Under the pieces are notes generated by a model. The model ran no database searches and was not told the DNA's origin. It saw nothing but the letters and a program-made list of their open reading frames with translations. Shown here one piece after another: positions 38,090 through 47,620 of a DNA stretch of 64,000 nucleotides. Source of the stretch: Paenibacillus assamensis DSM 18201 (GTDB lineage Bacteria > Bacillota > Bacilli > Paenibacillales > Paenibacillaceae); contig NZ_KE383837.1 of assembly GCF_000422445.1 (NCBI RefSeq), forward strand, positions 682,001 through 746,000, written 5' to 3'. The translations under genes and the position numbers were made by a program. Each line of letters begins with the position of its first letter. Positions within the stretch are counted from its first letter, which is position 1.

Positions 38090-39124
38090 ATGTTAGAAAA
38101 TATGTCGGTTAGATCTCAAAAAGCTTTAGGAGAAGATTGTTATACATTAGCTATAAATAACATTTTAGATCATAAAGGGTATAAGGGCTTTTTATCATTG
38201 TGGAAACATATCGGTCTATTCTATGTAAATAATCGTAATGATCAAATTGGCACATTACTACCTAAGCACTACTCCTCAAAAGAAGAACTTCATCTAATAA
38301 ATAACATTATTATTAATGTAGAGGCGTCTACTGACTTCGATGACTTTGTTCAAAAGATATTTTATTTATTAAGCATAAATGAACCTGTAGTTGTTTATGT
38401 TGACACTTTTCATTTTAATAAAAATATAAATTATAGCAAAATACATATGGAGCACTGCATTACACTAATAGCACATAGTGATGAGTATTTTGTTTTCTTG
38501 GATGATCACTATCAAATTAAAGATAAGATTCATATAAATGATCTTAAAGAAGCAGTCAATATCTCACACTTTCTCGATCATACAAATGAACCTTATAATT
38601 GCGAATTAGAATGGTTGGATTGTTCACGAGCAAATAAAAATATTACACATGACCAATTCTTTCATGTCATAAACGACAATTGCACTTTTTTGGATGGAAG
38701 AATACCAAACAATAATGCTTTTGACCCGACCTTATACAAGTTATTTGGTATTAAATCCATTCATTCCTTTATTTCAGACTTGGAAGCGCATCGTATTAAC
38801 GAGAATGACGATCTAGCAGGTGAAACTTTTTCGCAATTATATACTGCATTATCAGAAGTAGCTAATTCTCGTTATTTATATTCTGAATTTTTAAAAGAAG
38901 GTAAGAACTTTCATGATGACATTTCAACATTAGTCGAAGAGATAAATTTATGTGCACAAACATGGAAGGTCGCTGCTAATATGGCTTTGAAAGGAATCTA
39001 TCTTCCTCAATCAAGTAGAGTACTCATGTTTAATCGCACACTTAACAAGTTGAAAGAAGCATATATAAATGAAGAAATAGCATTACTCTCAACTAAAAGA
39101 ATAGTTATAAATAGTTACGTATAG
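38090..39124 (+). CDS. BtrH N-terminal-like (C39 peptidase fold) protein, candidate acyltransferase
   Basis: A 344-residue protein with a cysteine in GEDCYTLAINNIL near residue 17, then PVVVYVDTFHF and a His in MEHCITLIAHSDEYFVFLDDH. This is the layout of BtrH-type domains; BtrH moves an acyl group from an ACP to an aminoglycoside in butirosin synthesis. The same element order occurs in the C-terminal domain of the NRPS at 6153-11054. The C-terminal half is helical. Opposite strand to the main operon, with its own small operon. Function in the same pathway is an inference from shared fold and proximity. Confidence 0.7.
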   Translation: MLENMSVRSQKALGEDCYTLAINNILDHKGYKGFLSLWKHIGLFYVNNRNDQIGTLLPKHYSSKEELHLINNIIINVEASTDFDDFVQKIFYLLSINEPVVVYVDTFHFNKNINYSKIHMEHCITLIAHSDEYFVFLDDHYQIKDKIHINDLKEAVNISHFLDHTNEPYNCELEWLDCSRANKNITHDQFFHVINDNCTFLDGRIPNNNAFDPTLYKLFGIKSIHSFISDLEAHRINENDDLAGETFSQLYTALSEVANSRYLYSEFLKEGKNFHDDISTLVEEINLCAQTWKVAANMALKGIYLPQSSRVLMFNRTLNKLKEAYINEEIALLSTKRIVINSYV

Positions 39125-39154
39125 CATTAGTATACTCTTTAAGGAGGTGATAAC

Positions 39155-39178
39155 TATGAAAGAAGCAACTCCTTTGTA
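39155..39178 (+). CDS. Seven-codon ORF (MKEATPL) with a strong ribosome binding site
   Basis: TAAGGAGGTGATAACT precedes an ATG that reads MKEATPL and stops, 30 bases after the BtrH-like gene and just ahead of a terminator. It may be a real minimal peptide (compare the seven-codon mccA gene), a leader, or the stub of a truncated gene. No MccB-type adenylyltransferase is in the window. Confidence 0.35.
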
Positions 39179-39183
39179 AGATA

Positions 39184-39234
39184 CAATAAAATAAATAAAT
39201 GCCCCTATTTAAGGGGCATTTATTTATTTTATTG
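39184..39234. terminator. Very strong bidirectional terminator
   Basis: 23-bp perfect arms around a 5-base ATTTA loop, with core GCCCCT/AGGGGC flanked by A/T-rich stretches that supply T-runs for both strands. It closes the plus-strand BtrH-like operon. Confidence 0.85.
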
Positions 39235-39335
39235 AAGAAACAGGGGCTCGTTTCTACGTACACGATTGCCAAGTATACTAGCATAAGCCACACAAGGCTC
39301 TGTAATGAAGAGCAACAACCCAATGAGCTAAACGC

Positions 39336-39546
39336 GTCGTTGTTAGCGACTTAACTTATGTAAAAGTCCTGAACAGATGGCTGTGTAAACAGAATTATTA
39401 ACCAAATGAACTATCGTAGCCTGCAACATCTTACGTTGGAGTTATATGACTATGTTAATTGGTACAACAAGCACCGCACATATGGAACGTTAGACTACAT
39501 GAGCCCAGTTGATTATAAAAGACAAGCCCTTATAAAAGCTGTTTGA
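39336..39546 (+). pseudogene. IS3-family transposase (OrfB) remnant with internal deletion
   Basis: KRVVVSDLTYVKV, the classic start of the IS3 catalytic core, is followed within about 60 bases by a separate frame with YDYVNWYNKHRTYGTLDYMS, the C-terminal DDE region, ending in TGA at 39546. The middle of the transposase is missing. Nothing else is seen in 39235-39670. Confidence 0.75.
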
Positions 39547-39670
39547 TTTTGGATACACAATATAGAGCAGTGCTTCACTATGAAGTACCTTTTTCCCCTT
39601 ATCATATTTCATATTTTTCACCATATAAATGAACAACAACGAGGAACATTAGTTATTTAATAAAGGGGAC

Positions 39671-40915
39671 ATGATGATGCGCACTATTATGTATCCGCTT
39701 ACAAAGAGGGGTTGTCAACAAGCCATCACAATGGCACTAGCAGCCAGCCTATTCGCTGTTCCATTCGGAGCAACAACAGTATCCGCCCAAGGAAGCTGCA
39801 TCTGCACAAGTGAAAAAGCTCTCCAACATGAACAATTACTAAGCAGTAAGCTAGCCGTTGGGGAGAGCCGCATTTTGAATAAACAACAAATCCAAATGTT
39901 ATGGGAAGGAATCGACGATGACTTTTCTCCCTCCAATGCAGTCGATGCTGTCGAAACCGCACTACCTAAGAAGGAATATGACACGCTGTTCCCTAACCGA
40001 CTGGGCTCAGAGCAATGGCATCATTTCAACAAAAATAAGAAAGATTACAACGACCAACAAGGCGACTACTATTCGTATGAAAATTTAATCGGCGCCGTAC
40101 GACTAGTAGCCAACATTAAATATAAAGTAAACTATCGTGAAGGTAACCCCTCTGCACAAGAAATATTTCGACTCGATAAAAAAGGAAAAACAGAAACGCT
40201 CATCGTTCGCTCTGCTGACTACAATTCGGTCGAACACAAAAATAAATCCATCGTTTCTCAAATTGTGGACTTCGGCAGTTTCTTAAATGAAGGGCTAGAA
40301 AAAGATCGCAAACGCGACCTAGCTGCGTTATTAGCGAATCTCTCTCACGAAACAGGCGGCGGCTGGGACAAAGCACCAGGTGGCGAGCTCCGTTGGGGGC
40401 TATATTGGAATGAAAATATCGCAGGCAGAACAGGACAGAACAAGTCTAACTTCGTAGACCCTGCTAGCAGCAAAGAGTTCCCCGGCTTTCCAGAAAAGCG
40501 ATACTACGGCCGTGGCCCAATCATGCTGAGCTGGAACTTTAACTATGGATTAATGAGCGCAATCATCTATGGTGATAAAAACGTATTACTGAAACATCCA
40601 GAATCTATCGTAGCAGATGGCAAGCTCGGATTTGCAACTGCGATTCTGTTCTGGATGACTCCACAAGCACCAAAGCCTTCTGCGCATGACGTCATGGTCG
40701 GCAGATGGAAGCCTTCAGCTGATGAGATTGCAAAAGGACTGCTTCCCGCTGGATTCGGTGTCAGCATTATGGTGCTGAATGGATTAGAAGCGGACTTAGA
40801 TGAAACAAACGGCGCCATTAAGCGGCGTGCAGGGCATTATCGCGATATAACGAGCAGAATGGGGGTTGATGTTTCAGCTGAGAAAGTCGATACGCTTGGC
40901 ATGAAGCCGTTCTAG
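39671..40915 (+). CDS. Secreted GH19 chitinase-like glycoside hydrolase
   Basis: A 414-residue secreted protein. A signal peptide of about 40 residues ends near TVSAQG after a hydrophobic AITMALAASLFAVP segment. The GH19 catalytic glutamate is in ALLANLSHETGGGW, and a second family motif is YYGRGPIMLSWNFNYG. The family hydrolyses chitin or related N-acetylglucosamine polymers by inversion. An N-terminal stretch of about 150 residues before the catalytic domain is not recognised. The ATGATGATG start has GGGGAC in front, so the exact first codon is ambiguous. Confidence 0.88.
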   Translation: MMMRTIMYPLTKRGCQQAITMALAASLFAVPFGATTVSAQGSCICTSEKALQHEQLLSSKLAVGESRILNKQQIQMLWEGIDDDFSPSNAVDAVETALPKKEYDTLFPNRLGSEQWHHFNKNKKDYNDQQGDYYSYENLIGAVRLVANIKYKVNYREGNPSAQEIFRLDKKGKTETLIVRSADYNSVEHKNKSIVSQIVDFGSFLNEGLEKDRKRDLAALLANLSHETGGGWDKAPGGELRWGLYWNENIAGRTGQNKSNFVDPASSKEFPGFPEKRYYGRGPIMLSWNFNYGLMSAIIYGDKNVLLKHPESIVADGKLGFATAILFWMTPQAPKPSAHDVMVGRWKPSADEIAKGLLPAGFGVSIMVLNGLEADLDETNGAIKRRAGHYRDITSRMGVDVSAEKVDTLGMKPF

Positions 40916-41038
40916 TTAAAGCTTGATTACGATCCAAACTACACCGATAAAGAACGGATTGAAACAACACGCATAGACGTAGATAGAGCCACATAAGCAC
41001 ATAGATTACAATGGTAGATTGGAATGCAAACAACGAAA

Positions 41039-41085
41039 AGCATCTCACACTCCTGTCTATTGAAGAGAGTGTTGAGATGCTTTTT
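41039..41085. terminator. Terminator between the chitinase-like gene and the convergent lactonase gene
   Basis: AGCATCTCAACACTC-like stem, AGCATCTCA...TGAGATGCT with an inner ACTC/GAGT extension, followed by TTTTT on the plus strand and by TTTTC on the minus strand, so it can serve both genes. Confidence 0.75.
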
Positions 41086-41121
41086 CATATACTGTTAACT
41101 ACGGACTCAGACTAATTCATA

Positions 41122-42168
41122 CTACTCCACTTCCAACACCTTCACACACACCGGCTTGTACAATCCCTGCTTCCTGCCTGTATACACAGGCATACCATCT
41201 ATCAATTCAAAAAGAGTCACAGAATCAGAATCCTGATTCGCCACCATCAACCAGCGGTCATCCGGTGTGATAACAAAATTGCGTGGCATCGCTCCTTCCA
41301 CGGAGACGTGCCCGATCTGAATCAACGTCCCATCGTGTTGAATCCGGTATACCGCCAAACTATCATGCCCACGATTAGAACCGTATAAATAAGCCCCAGC
41401 AGCATCAATATGAATATCCGCACTAATCGTTACTTGATCGTATCCTTCAGGAAGCGTCGTAACACGTTGAATCTCTCGCAGGAAGCCATTTTCACGATCA
41501 TAATGATACGCTGTAATCGTCGAGCTTAATTCTTCAATAATGTATAGCCATGGCTGATGTGGATGGAACACGGCATGGCGGGGTCCAGCCCCTGGAATCG
41601 TTGATACGATGGTCTGCTGCTGCAGCTTGCCGGTAACCGTATCCAACTTATATACAAACAACTGATCGCAGCCTAAGTCGGGCACAACCCAGAATGGAGT
41701 GTTAGGCATATTAAAAATAGAATGCGGATGCGGTGCCTCTTGTCTATCTTGACGGATACTGCTGCCTTCATGGTGAAGATGATCGCACAGCTCCCCTATA
41801 ACACCATGCTCATCCACAGGAAATACAGATACATTGCCACTTGTATAATTCACCGCCAACAACCAACAACCCGTCGCATCCATGCTAATGTGACAAGGAT
41901 GATCGCCGTTCGTCTTCTGCCTGCTCAACTCTTTTAGCGTAACCAGTTGCGAATCAATTTGGTAGGAAACAACTTCCCCATCCATCGTTTCACTAGCAGC
42001 AAACAGTAGATTACGCTTCGCATCAATCGCTAGAAACGATGGACTATTGATGCCCTTCACACCCGCAATCTTCTCCCAATTGCTAGTCTTGCTGTTTAAA
42101 GACAGAATATGAATTCCTTCCTGATCGGCCGAACCGTAAGTACCTGTAAAAATCCAATATTCGCTCAC
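41122..42168 (-). CDS. Lactonase family protein (YbhE/Pgl-type seven-bladed propeller)
   Basis: A 348-residue beta-propeller of the 6-phosphogluconolactonase family. Repeated blades are visible: GINSPSFLAIDAKRNLLFA, GDHPCHISMDATGCWLLAVN, GPRHAVFHPHQPWLYIIEE and PRNFVITPDDRWLMVANQD. The start is GTG with AAGGAGCTGCTTTC. The enzyme is cytosolic and likely hydrolyses 6-phosphogluconolactone in the pentose phosphate pathway, although related propellers may act on other lactones. Confidence 0.85.
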   Translation of the reverse strand: MSEYWIFTGTYGSADQEGIHILSLNSKTSNWEKIAGVKGINSPSFLAIDAKRNLLFAASETMDGEVVSYQIDSQLVTLKELSRQKTNGDHPCHISMDATGCWLLAVNYTSGNVSVFPVDEHGVIGELCDHLHHEGSSIRQDRQEAPHPHSIFNMPNTPFWVVPDLGCDQLFVYKLDTVTGKLQQQTIVSTIPGAGPRHAVFHPHQPWLYIIEELSSTITAYHYDRENGFLREIQRVTTLPEGYDQVTISADIHIDAAGAYLYGSNRGHDSLAVYRIQHDGTLIQIGHVSVEGAMPRNFVITPDDRWLMVANQDSDSVTLFELIDGMPVYTGRKQGLYKPVCVKVLEVE

Positions 42169-42252
42169 GAAAGCAGCTCCTTTCTAACTCTTAACAGGTC
42201 TCCCCTACCAATTATAGGTACAACGATTCTTTTTTTGCAACTCCTTATTGCC

Positions 42253-42302
42253 TATAGCAAAAAGCACCCTCTTCCTGCAGCAAACAGAAAAAGAGCGCTA
42301 TT
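42253..42302 (-). terminator. Possible terminator downstream of the MHYT/GGDEF/EAL gene
   Basis: Minus-strand AGCGCTCTTTTTC...GAAGAGGGTGCT stem, imperfect, followed by TTTTTGC. Confidence 0.45.
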
Positions 42303-42328
42303 TTCACGTTCATAGCAAAGTCAAATCT

Positions 42329-44797
42329 TTAAAATTCAGCAGCTCCAACCTTCCCATCCTGTTTACACTTACCCAGAAACACCTGCTGCAGCTCTTTCGC
42401 AGGCAATGGGCGGCTGAAATAATAGCCTTGAATATCATCGCAGCCACTCTCCTTCAAAAAGGCAAGCTGTTCTGCTGTCTCTACGCCTTCCGCGATGACG
42501 TTCATTTTCAGATGATGAGCCATCGATATAATCGTCGCTACAATCGCTTTATCACTCTCACTATTCGTTAAATCTCGAATGAAAGATTGATCGATTTTGA
42601 GCTTCCCGATCGGGAACATTTTCAAGTAGTTCAATGAACTATACCCTGTTCCGAAGTCATCCATACTGATGCGCACGCCTAGGTCCTTAAGCTCCTGCAG
42701 CGTGGACGTAGATCGGCAAATATCCATCATCATGCTTTCTGTAATTTCCAACTCTAAATACTTCGCCTCCAAGCCAACCTCTAACAAAATCTGCTCTACC
42801 TTATGAGCCAGATTGTTCTGATGAAACTGCTGTGTAGATAAGTTAACAGATACGGGAATATACAGTTCCCATTCCTGCTGCCATTTCCGCATTTGAAGAC
42901 AGGCTTGTCGCATAACCCATTCACTAATTTCAACAATAAGTCCCGATTCCTCAGCGATAGGGATAAAGGTAGACGGTGAAATAATCCCTCTGGTTGGATG
43001 ATTCCAGCGAAGGAGCGCTTCGATGCCAATCAATGAACTATTTTGGGCGTGAATTTGGGGCTGATAATAAATGATTAATTCATTGCGCTGAATCGCTTTG
43101 CGAAGATCAGCCTCCAATTCAATTCGTTCTAGCAAATGGGCATCTAAATGCTCCGAATAATATTGGTAGCCGTTCTTTCCATTTTTCTTCACTTCGTACA
43201 TGGCCGTATCCGCATTTTTCATCAATTCAGCAGACTCTGTTCCATGCTCTGGGTAAATAGCTATTCCGATAGAAGCGCTAATATAAAAATCATTATCTTT
43301 CAAATGATACGGAAGCTGGGCCTCCTTCAACATACGGCTTGCAATCTCAGATGAGATAGGTTCAATGTGTGATTTACTGCCGAAGCACACCACCGTGAAC
43401 TCGTCTCCCCCCATTCTTGCAATCGTTGCCTCATAGCCGCTTATAGCATCATGCAAACGTTGTGTGACCATTTGAAGCAGACGATCCCCATAAGCGTGAC
43501 CTAAAGAGTCATTAATCATTTTAAAGCGGTCGATATCCATTACCATCACAGAGAAGGTGTGGTCAGAACTTTTGTACTTTTCAATCGCTTGTACAACCAC
43601 TTGATCAAATTTCCGGCGATTCGGCAGTCCAGTTAGTTCATCATGAAATGCCATATGACGAATTTTCTGCTCTGCTTTCTTCTCTCTCGTACTATCTTTG
43701 GCAATCACGTAATGCCCTACAATTTTACCTTCAACATAAACGGGCACATTAATGACACTCAAATGAACGAGGCTGCCATTTTGATGAATAATCGCTGTCT
43801 CATAACTAATCGTCTTGCCCCGGAGCGAACGCAGAAACAGTCGCTTCGTACGCTTGCGCTCTTCTTCCACAACAATAGGAGCTATATCTATAATCGAACG
43901 ATTATAAAAATAATCCTCTTCCAAGCCTGTAATCTTAGTAGCAGCAGGATTAAAGCCAATAATTCGACCGCTAAGACTAACAGAAAGAATGCCGTCGCGA
44001 TTGTTTTCATACAGAGATCGATACCATTTTTCATTTTTCCTAATATGTGAATCCTTGCGAGACAAGCGCTTATCCACAAATATGCCAATTAATGATAGCC
44101 CTAATGTCAACATTGTTCCAGCTGTAATGACATACCCCAGCAATCGCTGATCGAGGGACATCCCTGCAACCGTCAACTTTTCATCGACCATATGAAATTG
44201 GGCCGCTTCCATTCCCGTGTAGTGCATGCCTACAATAGCCACACCCATAATGACTCCGCTGGCGAGTTTTTTACTTACAGCGTACTTTTCATTTTCTTTG
44301 CGGAAATAAAAAGCTAACCATAACGCCGCGATAGAGGCCACGATTGCAATTAATATGGATACCGAGAACATGATCGGTTCATAGGTGATATCAATGAGCA
44401 TCGCTTCCATACCCACATAATGCATCGAAGATATGCCAGTTGCCAGCAAGGAGGAGCCAACTAATAGTTGTCTGAGCTTAAGTTGCTTGCGCCCAACTAC
44501 ATACAGCGCAACAAATGAAGCTGCGATTGCAATAATAACAGAAAGAATGACAATGAATAAATCATAGGAAACTGGCACCGGAAGCGAAAAAGCCAACATA
44601 CCGACAAAATGCATTGACCATATACCCATCCCCATAGAAGCAGCACCAAGTATGAGCCATCTTGTACGATTCTTCCCACTTGTCATTGCCACACGGCCAG
44701 CTAAGTCCAATGTTGTATAGGAGGCAGCCACCGCTATTATCAATGATAAAATGACAAGCAATACGTCATAGGTGCCGTGCATATGATGATGTTCCAT
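42329..44797 (-). CDS. MHYT - PAS - GGDEF - EAL cyclic-di-GMP enzyme
   Basis: An 822-residue membrane protein. About seven transmembrane helices carry three MHYT motifs (SMHFVGM, SMHYVGM, GMHYTGM), thought to bind copper or a gas. A PAS domain follows (about 270-380), then GGDEF (about 385-550) with an intact RMGGDEFTVV, and EAL (about 565-810) with IGIEALLRWN, VNLSTQQF, DDFGTGYSSL and AEGVET. Both catalytic sites look complete, so it could make or break c-di-GMP, with PAS/MHYT signals setting the balance. GAGGGGAATGG precedes the ATG. Stands alone. Confidence 0.92.
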   Translation of the reverse strand: MEHHHMHGTYDVLLVILSLIIAVAASYTTLDLAGRVAMTSGKNRTRWLILGAASMGMGIWSMHFVGMLAFSLPVPVSYDLFIVILSVIIAIAASFVALYVVGRKQLKLRQLLVGSSLLATGISSMHYVGMEAMLIDITYEPIMFSVSILIAIVASIAALWLAFYFRKENEKYAVSKKLASGVIMGVAIVGMHYTGMEAAQFHMVDEKLTVAGMSLDQRLLGYVITAGTMLTLGLSLIGIFVDKRLSRKDSHIRKNEKWYRSLYENNRDGILSVSLSGRIIGFNPAATKITGLEEDYFYNRSIIDIAPIVVEEERKRTKRLFLRSLRGKTISYETAIIHQNGSLVHLSVINVPVYVEGKIVGHYVIAKDSTREKKAEQKIRHMAFHDELTGLPNRRKFDQVVVQAIEKYKSSDHTFSVMVMDIDRFKMINDSLGHAYGDRLLQMVTQRLHDAISGYEATIARMGGDEFTVVCFGSKSHIEPISSEIASRMLKEAQLPYHLKDNDFYISASIGIAIYPEHGTESAELMKNADTAMYEVKKNGKNGYQYYSEHLDAHLLERIELEADLRKAIQRNELIIYYQPQIHAQNSSLIGIEALLRWNHPTRGIISPSTFIPIAEESGLIVEISEWVMRQACLQMRKWQQEWELYIPVSVNLSTQQFHQNNLAHKVEQILLEVGLEAKYLELEITESMMMDICRSTSTLQELKDLGVRISMDDFGTGYSSLNYLKMFPIGKLKIDQSFIRDLTNSESDKAIVATIISMAHHLKMNVIAEGVETAEQLAFLKESGCDDIQGYYFSRPLPAKELQQVFLGKCKQDGKVGAAEF

Positions 44798-45166
44798 CCA
44801 TTCCCCTCTCCTCTATCAAGTGTACAGGTATGCATGCCATTTCATAAAAGCATGCATTCATACTTATTTTAACGTTACATACCTTCCAACTATTTTCATG
44901 CTGGAAGCTTAAATAGCATCACCTTTTATTCTCGCATATTTTCGACAAAATGAATAACCCTTTTTCTACAATTGACAGAAAAAAACAGAATCTAAAGTCC
45001 TATATAAAATAGGAATATATACATATTTCAAAAATTTAATAAATACTTTATTACCATAACCCTTTACTACAATACAGAACATGAGCAGCATATTTATCAT
45101 CAATAATAGATGAGAATAAATACATATTGACATTATTTTATTTTTATGTTATATTTAATATTTTAA

Positions 45167-45195
45167 TTTACATTTTAATCCCTCTTTTGTATAAT
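45167..45195 (+). promoter_or_regulatory. SigA-type promoter of the MBL-fold hydrolase gene
   Basis: TTTACA, 17-base spacer, TATAAT. A second good pair, TTGACA-17-TATATT, lies at 45127-45155. The rest of 44798-45166 is AT-rich with nothing else recognised. Confidence 0.65.
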
Positions 45196-45238
45196 AGCAT
45201 CTTGCATAGAGCTATGTTTGAAAGGGGATAGGATAAAC

Positions 45239-46003
45239 GTGACGTTAGCAAAGAACATCGAAATTGAAATGCTCACTCTTTCCACTTCTATGATGGGTAA
45301 AGTAGAAACCATCTACCCTACACTGCTATGGGATGAAAACAATTTGGTACTCGTGGATACAGGATATCCTAGACAATTACCCTTGCTTGAAGAGGCTTTT
45401 CGTAAATTAGGAAAGTCCACTAAGGAAATCACAAGTATCATCATTACCCACCAAGACTTGGATCACATCGGCAGTTTGCCAGATATCATTAAGCAATCCA
45501 ATTTTGACATAGAGGTACTATCGAGCCCCTTCGAGCAACCCTACATACAGGGAGATAAAACGTTATTAAAACTCACACCCGAAGCCATTAAACAGGCCGA
45601 AGCCTCACTCCCTCCACAGCTGCCTGAGCAATGGCGCTCCGCCTTTCTGTTCATGCTTAAACATCCTCCCCGTGCAAATGTTCATCGAACCTTGCAAGAC
45701 GGTGAACAACTGCCATATTGCGGCGGGCTTACGGTTATACCGACACCAGGACACACACCCGGACATATCAGCTTATATCATCACTCCAGCAAAACACTCA
45801 TCGCAGGTGACACAATGGTTGTAACGAAGGGACAATTATTTGGTCCCGATGCGATGCATACGCTAGATTTACGTACAGCCTACCATTCCCTACACCAACT
45901 TGCGCAATATGAAATCGATACTGTTATCTGTTATCATGGCGGGAAGTATATAGGAGAAGCTAACCGACGCATTGCAGAACTCGCCCGTGAAATGCCCCTT
46001 TAA
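45239..46003 (+). CDS. MBL-fold metallo-hydrolase
   Basis: A metallo-beta-lactamase fold enzyme of about 254 residues. Metal ligands: HQDLDH in ITHQDLDHIGS (the HxHxDH motif with Gln in place of the first inner His), His in PGHTPGHISLY, Asp in IAGDTMVV, and His in CYHGGKY. TTG at 45218 is open, but the GTG at 45239 sits behind AAAGGGGATAGGATAAAC and is a better start. Substrate unknown; could be a lactonase, glyoxalase II-like or other hydrolase. Its promoter and a terminator hairpin suggest a single-gene unit. Confidence 0.85.
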   Translation: MTLAKNIEIEMLTLSTSMMGKVETIYPTLLWDENNLVLVDTGYPRQLPLLEEAFRKLGKSTKEITSIIITHQDLDHIGSLPDIIKQSNFDIEVLSSPFEQPYIQGDKTLLKLTPEAIKQAEASLPPQLPEQWRSAFLFMLKHPPRANVHRTLQDGEQLPYCGGLTVIPTPGHTPGHISLYHHSSKTLIAGDTMVVTKGQLFGPDAMHTLDLRTAYHSLHQLAQYEIDTVICYHGGKYIGEANRRIAELAREMPL

Positions 46004-46066
46004 AACGCCCTACAATTAACTCGTCATCATTATATTAATCTCAGTAGTATTCTTCTAAAATCACAA

Positions 46067-46104
46067 CTGCCCGATAGCTGGTATGTAAACCAACTATCGG
46101 GCAG
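46067..46104. terminator. Terminator hairpin between convergent genes
   Basis: CTGCCCGATAG and CTATCGGGCAG form perfect 11-bp arms. T-rich sequence follows on the plus strand. Confidence 0.7.
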
Positions 46105-46154
46105 CTTCATTTCTCATTCTGTTCTTTGATCGAACTCAGGATAATAACTATTTA

Positions 46155-47594
46155 CTATCGTTCACTTAATAGCTTCTCTATTATGTGAACCCCTTCTTCA
46201 TGTGAAGGGTCCAATTCAACAGATCGCTTATAATGCTCTAATGCAAGCTGCTTATCCCCTCGCATCAAGAGCAGTTCTGCCATGCTGTCATGCAAGTTCG
46301 AGGAATCTGGATACTGAGCAAGCGAGATGCTCAACATATCGATCGCCTCATTCAACCGCCCTGCTCTCATAAGCTCATAAGCTACATAGTTGAATTCACC
46401 TTCGATGAGCAAATACGGCTCCAACCCTTCCAATCGGATCGCATGATAGCGGTCCCATGCCTTTGCTATCCCATCATTGATGATCGTCTTAGCCATCAAG
46501 CGGGCCAGCGACTGCTTCGTATATGGAACTTCTTCACCCATCAGCACATCCATAATACTTGTACACATAATTTGAGTGCCAATATAATCCGAATTTATCA
46601 TAAGAACAACTGCTGCACCAAGATCAGGCAGAAGAATAAAGTTACTTCTAAACCCTGTATCACGACCGCTATGGGTAAACACGCGATGACCTTTATATTC
46701 GCCAAAATACCAGCCTAGGCACATTTCGTTGAATATTCCACCCATCCCTGTCATAACCTGACTCTGCCACATCGCAGCATAGCTTGCCGCTTCTACAATA
46801 CAAGCTCCATTCAAGCTGCCATTTTGCAAATGAGCCAATGCATATCGGCACATCTCTATTGGATTAGAGATGAGGGTAGAGCTTGGACCATGCGAACGGT
46901 TGTAAGGGAATATATCACTAACTATGGATGTGTATCCTTCGTCAATGCTTAGTACATGCGGCGTAACAATCTTCTCTTCCGGTATAGATAATTTCAAAAA
47001 GTGACTTTCATTCATGCCGAGAACATCAAGAATATGATCCTTCATATACTGCTCAAAAGACTTGCCAGACACTTTATGAATGACATCGCCTAATACTTCA
47101 TACGCCATATTGCTGTACGCATACTTAGTGCCAGGTTCCCACATCAATGAGCGATCACGAATGCTCTTTACATACCGCTCTAGAGCTTCATCATCAAACT
47201 GAGGCTTATCCCAGTTAAACTCATCTTCATCTGGCATACCTGATACGTGGCTTAACATTTGCCTAATCGTAATGTTCTTATACCGGTCATCTTCCAATTG
47301 AAAGTAAGGAAGGTATTCGATAACATGGGAATCCAGATCTATCCTCCCTTTCTCAACCAACTGCATAATGCCCGTCGAGACAAACGTTTTCGAAACCGAT
47401 GCCATGTGGAATAACGAGTGTTCGTTCACAGGCTCTTTCGTATCCACATTTTTAACACCAAAACCTTTTGTATAAATGATTTCCTTATTATATACCACGC
47501 CTATCGCTAAACCTGGAACCGATTCTTTTACGACAAAATCATTAATAATAAGATCCAATTGATTGATTAAACTCTGCTTATGTTTGTTACTCAT
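46155..47594 (-). CDS. S12 serine hydrolase (beta-lactamase class C family) with C-terminal TPR repeats
   Basis: Catalytic motifs SVSK (in FHMASVSKTFVST), YSN (in KYAYSNMAYEV) and HSG (in FTHSGRDTGF) are intact in the first 350 residues. The last 80 residues are TPR-like: AGRLNEAIDMLSISLAQYPD and KQLALEHYKRSVELDPSHEEG. No signal peptide or membrane helix is seen. Similar proteins are common esterase/D-peptidase-like enzymes in Paenibacillus; the substrate is unknown. It is not part of the biosynthetic cluster and should not be confused with the S12 protein at 28294. Confidence 0.85.
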   Translation of the reverse strand: MSNKHKQSLINQLDLIINDFVVKESVPGLAIGVVYNKEIIYTKGFGVKNVDTKEPVNEHSLFHMASVSKTFVSTGIMQLVEKGRIDLDSHVIEYLPYFQLEDDRYKNITIRQMLSHVSGMPDEDEFNWDKPQFDDEALERYVKSIRDRSLMWEPGTKYAYSNMAYEVLGDVIHKVSGKSFEQYMKDHILDVLGMNESHFLKLSIPEEKIVTPHVLSIDEGYTSIVSDIFPYNRSHGPSSTLISNPIEMCRYALAHLQNGSLNGACIVEAASYAAMWQSQVMTGMGGIFNEMCLGWYFGEYKGHRVFTHSGRDTGFRSNFILLPDLGAAVVLMINSDYIGTQIMCTSIMDVLMGEEVPYTKQSLARLMAKTIINDGIAKAWDRYHAIRLEGLEPYLLIEGEFNYVAYELMRAGRLNEAIDMLSISLAQYPDSSNLHDSMAELLLMRGDKQLALEHYKRSVELDPSHEEGVHIIEKLLSER

Positions 47595-47620
47595 CTATAA
47601 CACCCCACGAATTCATAGAA

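Noticed and set aside
46155-47594. Second S12 hydrolase as the prodrug peptidase of the cluster
   Set aside because: It lies 11 kb outside the operon, has TPR repeats, and sits with a cupin gene; the S12 gene inside the operon is the better candidate.
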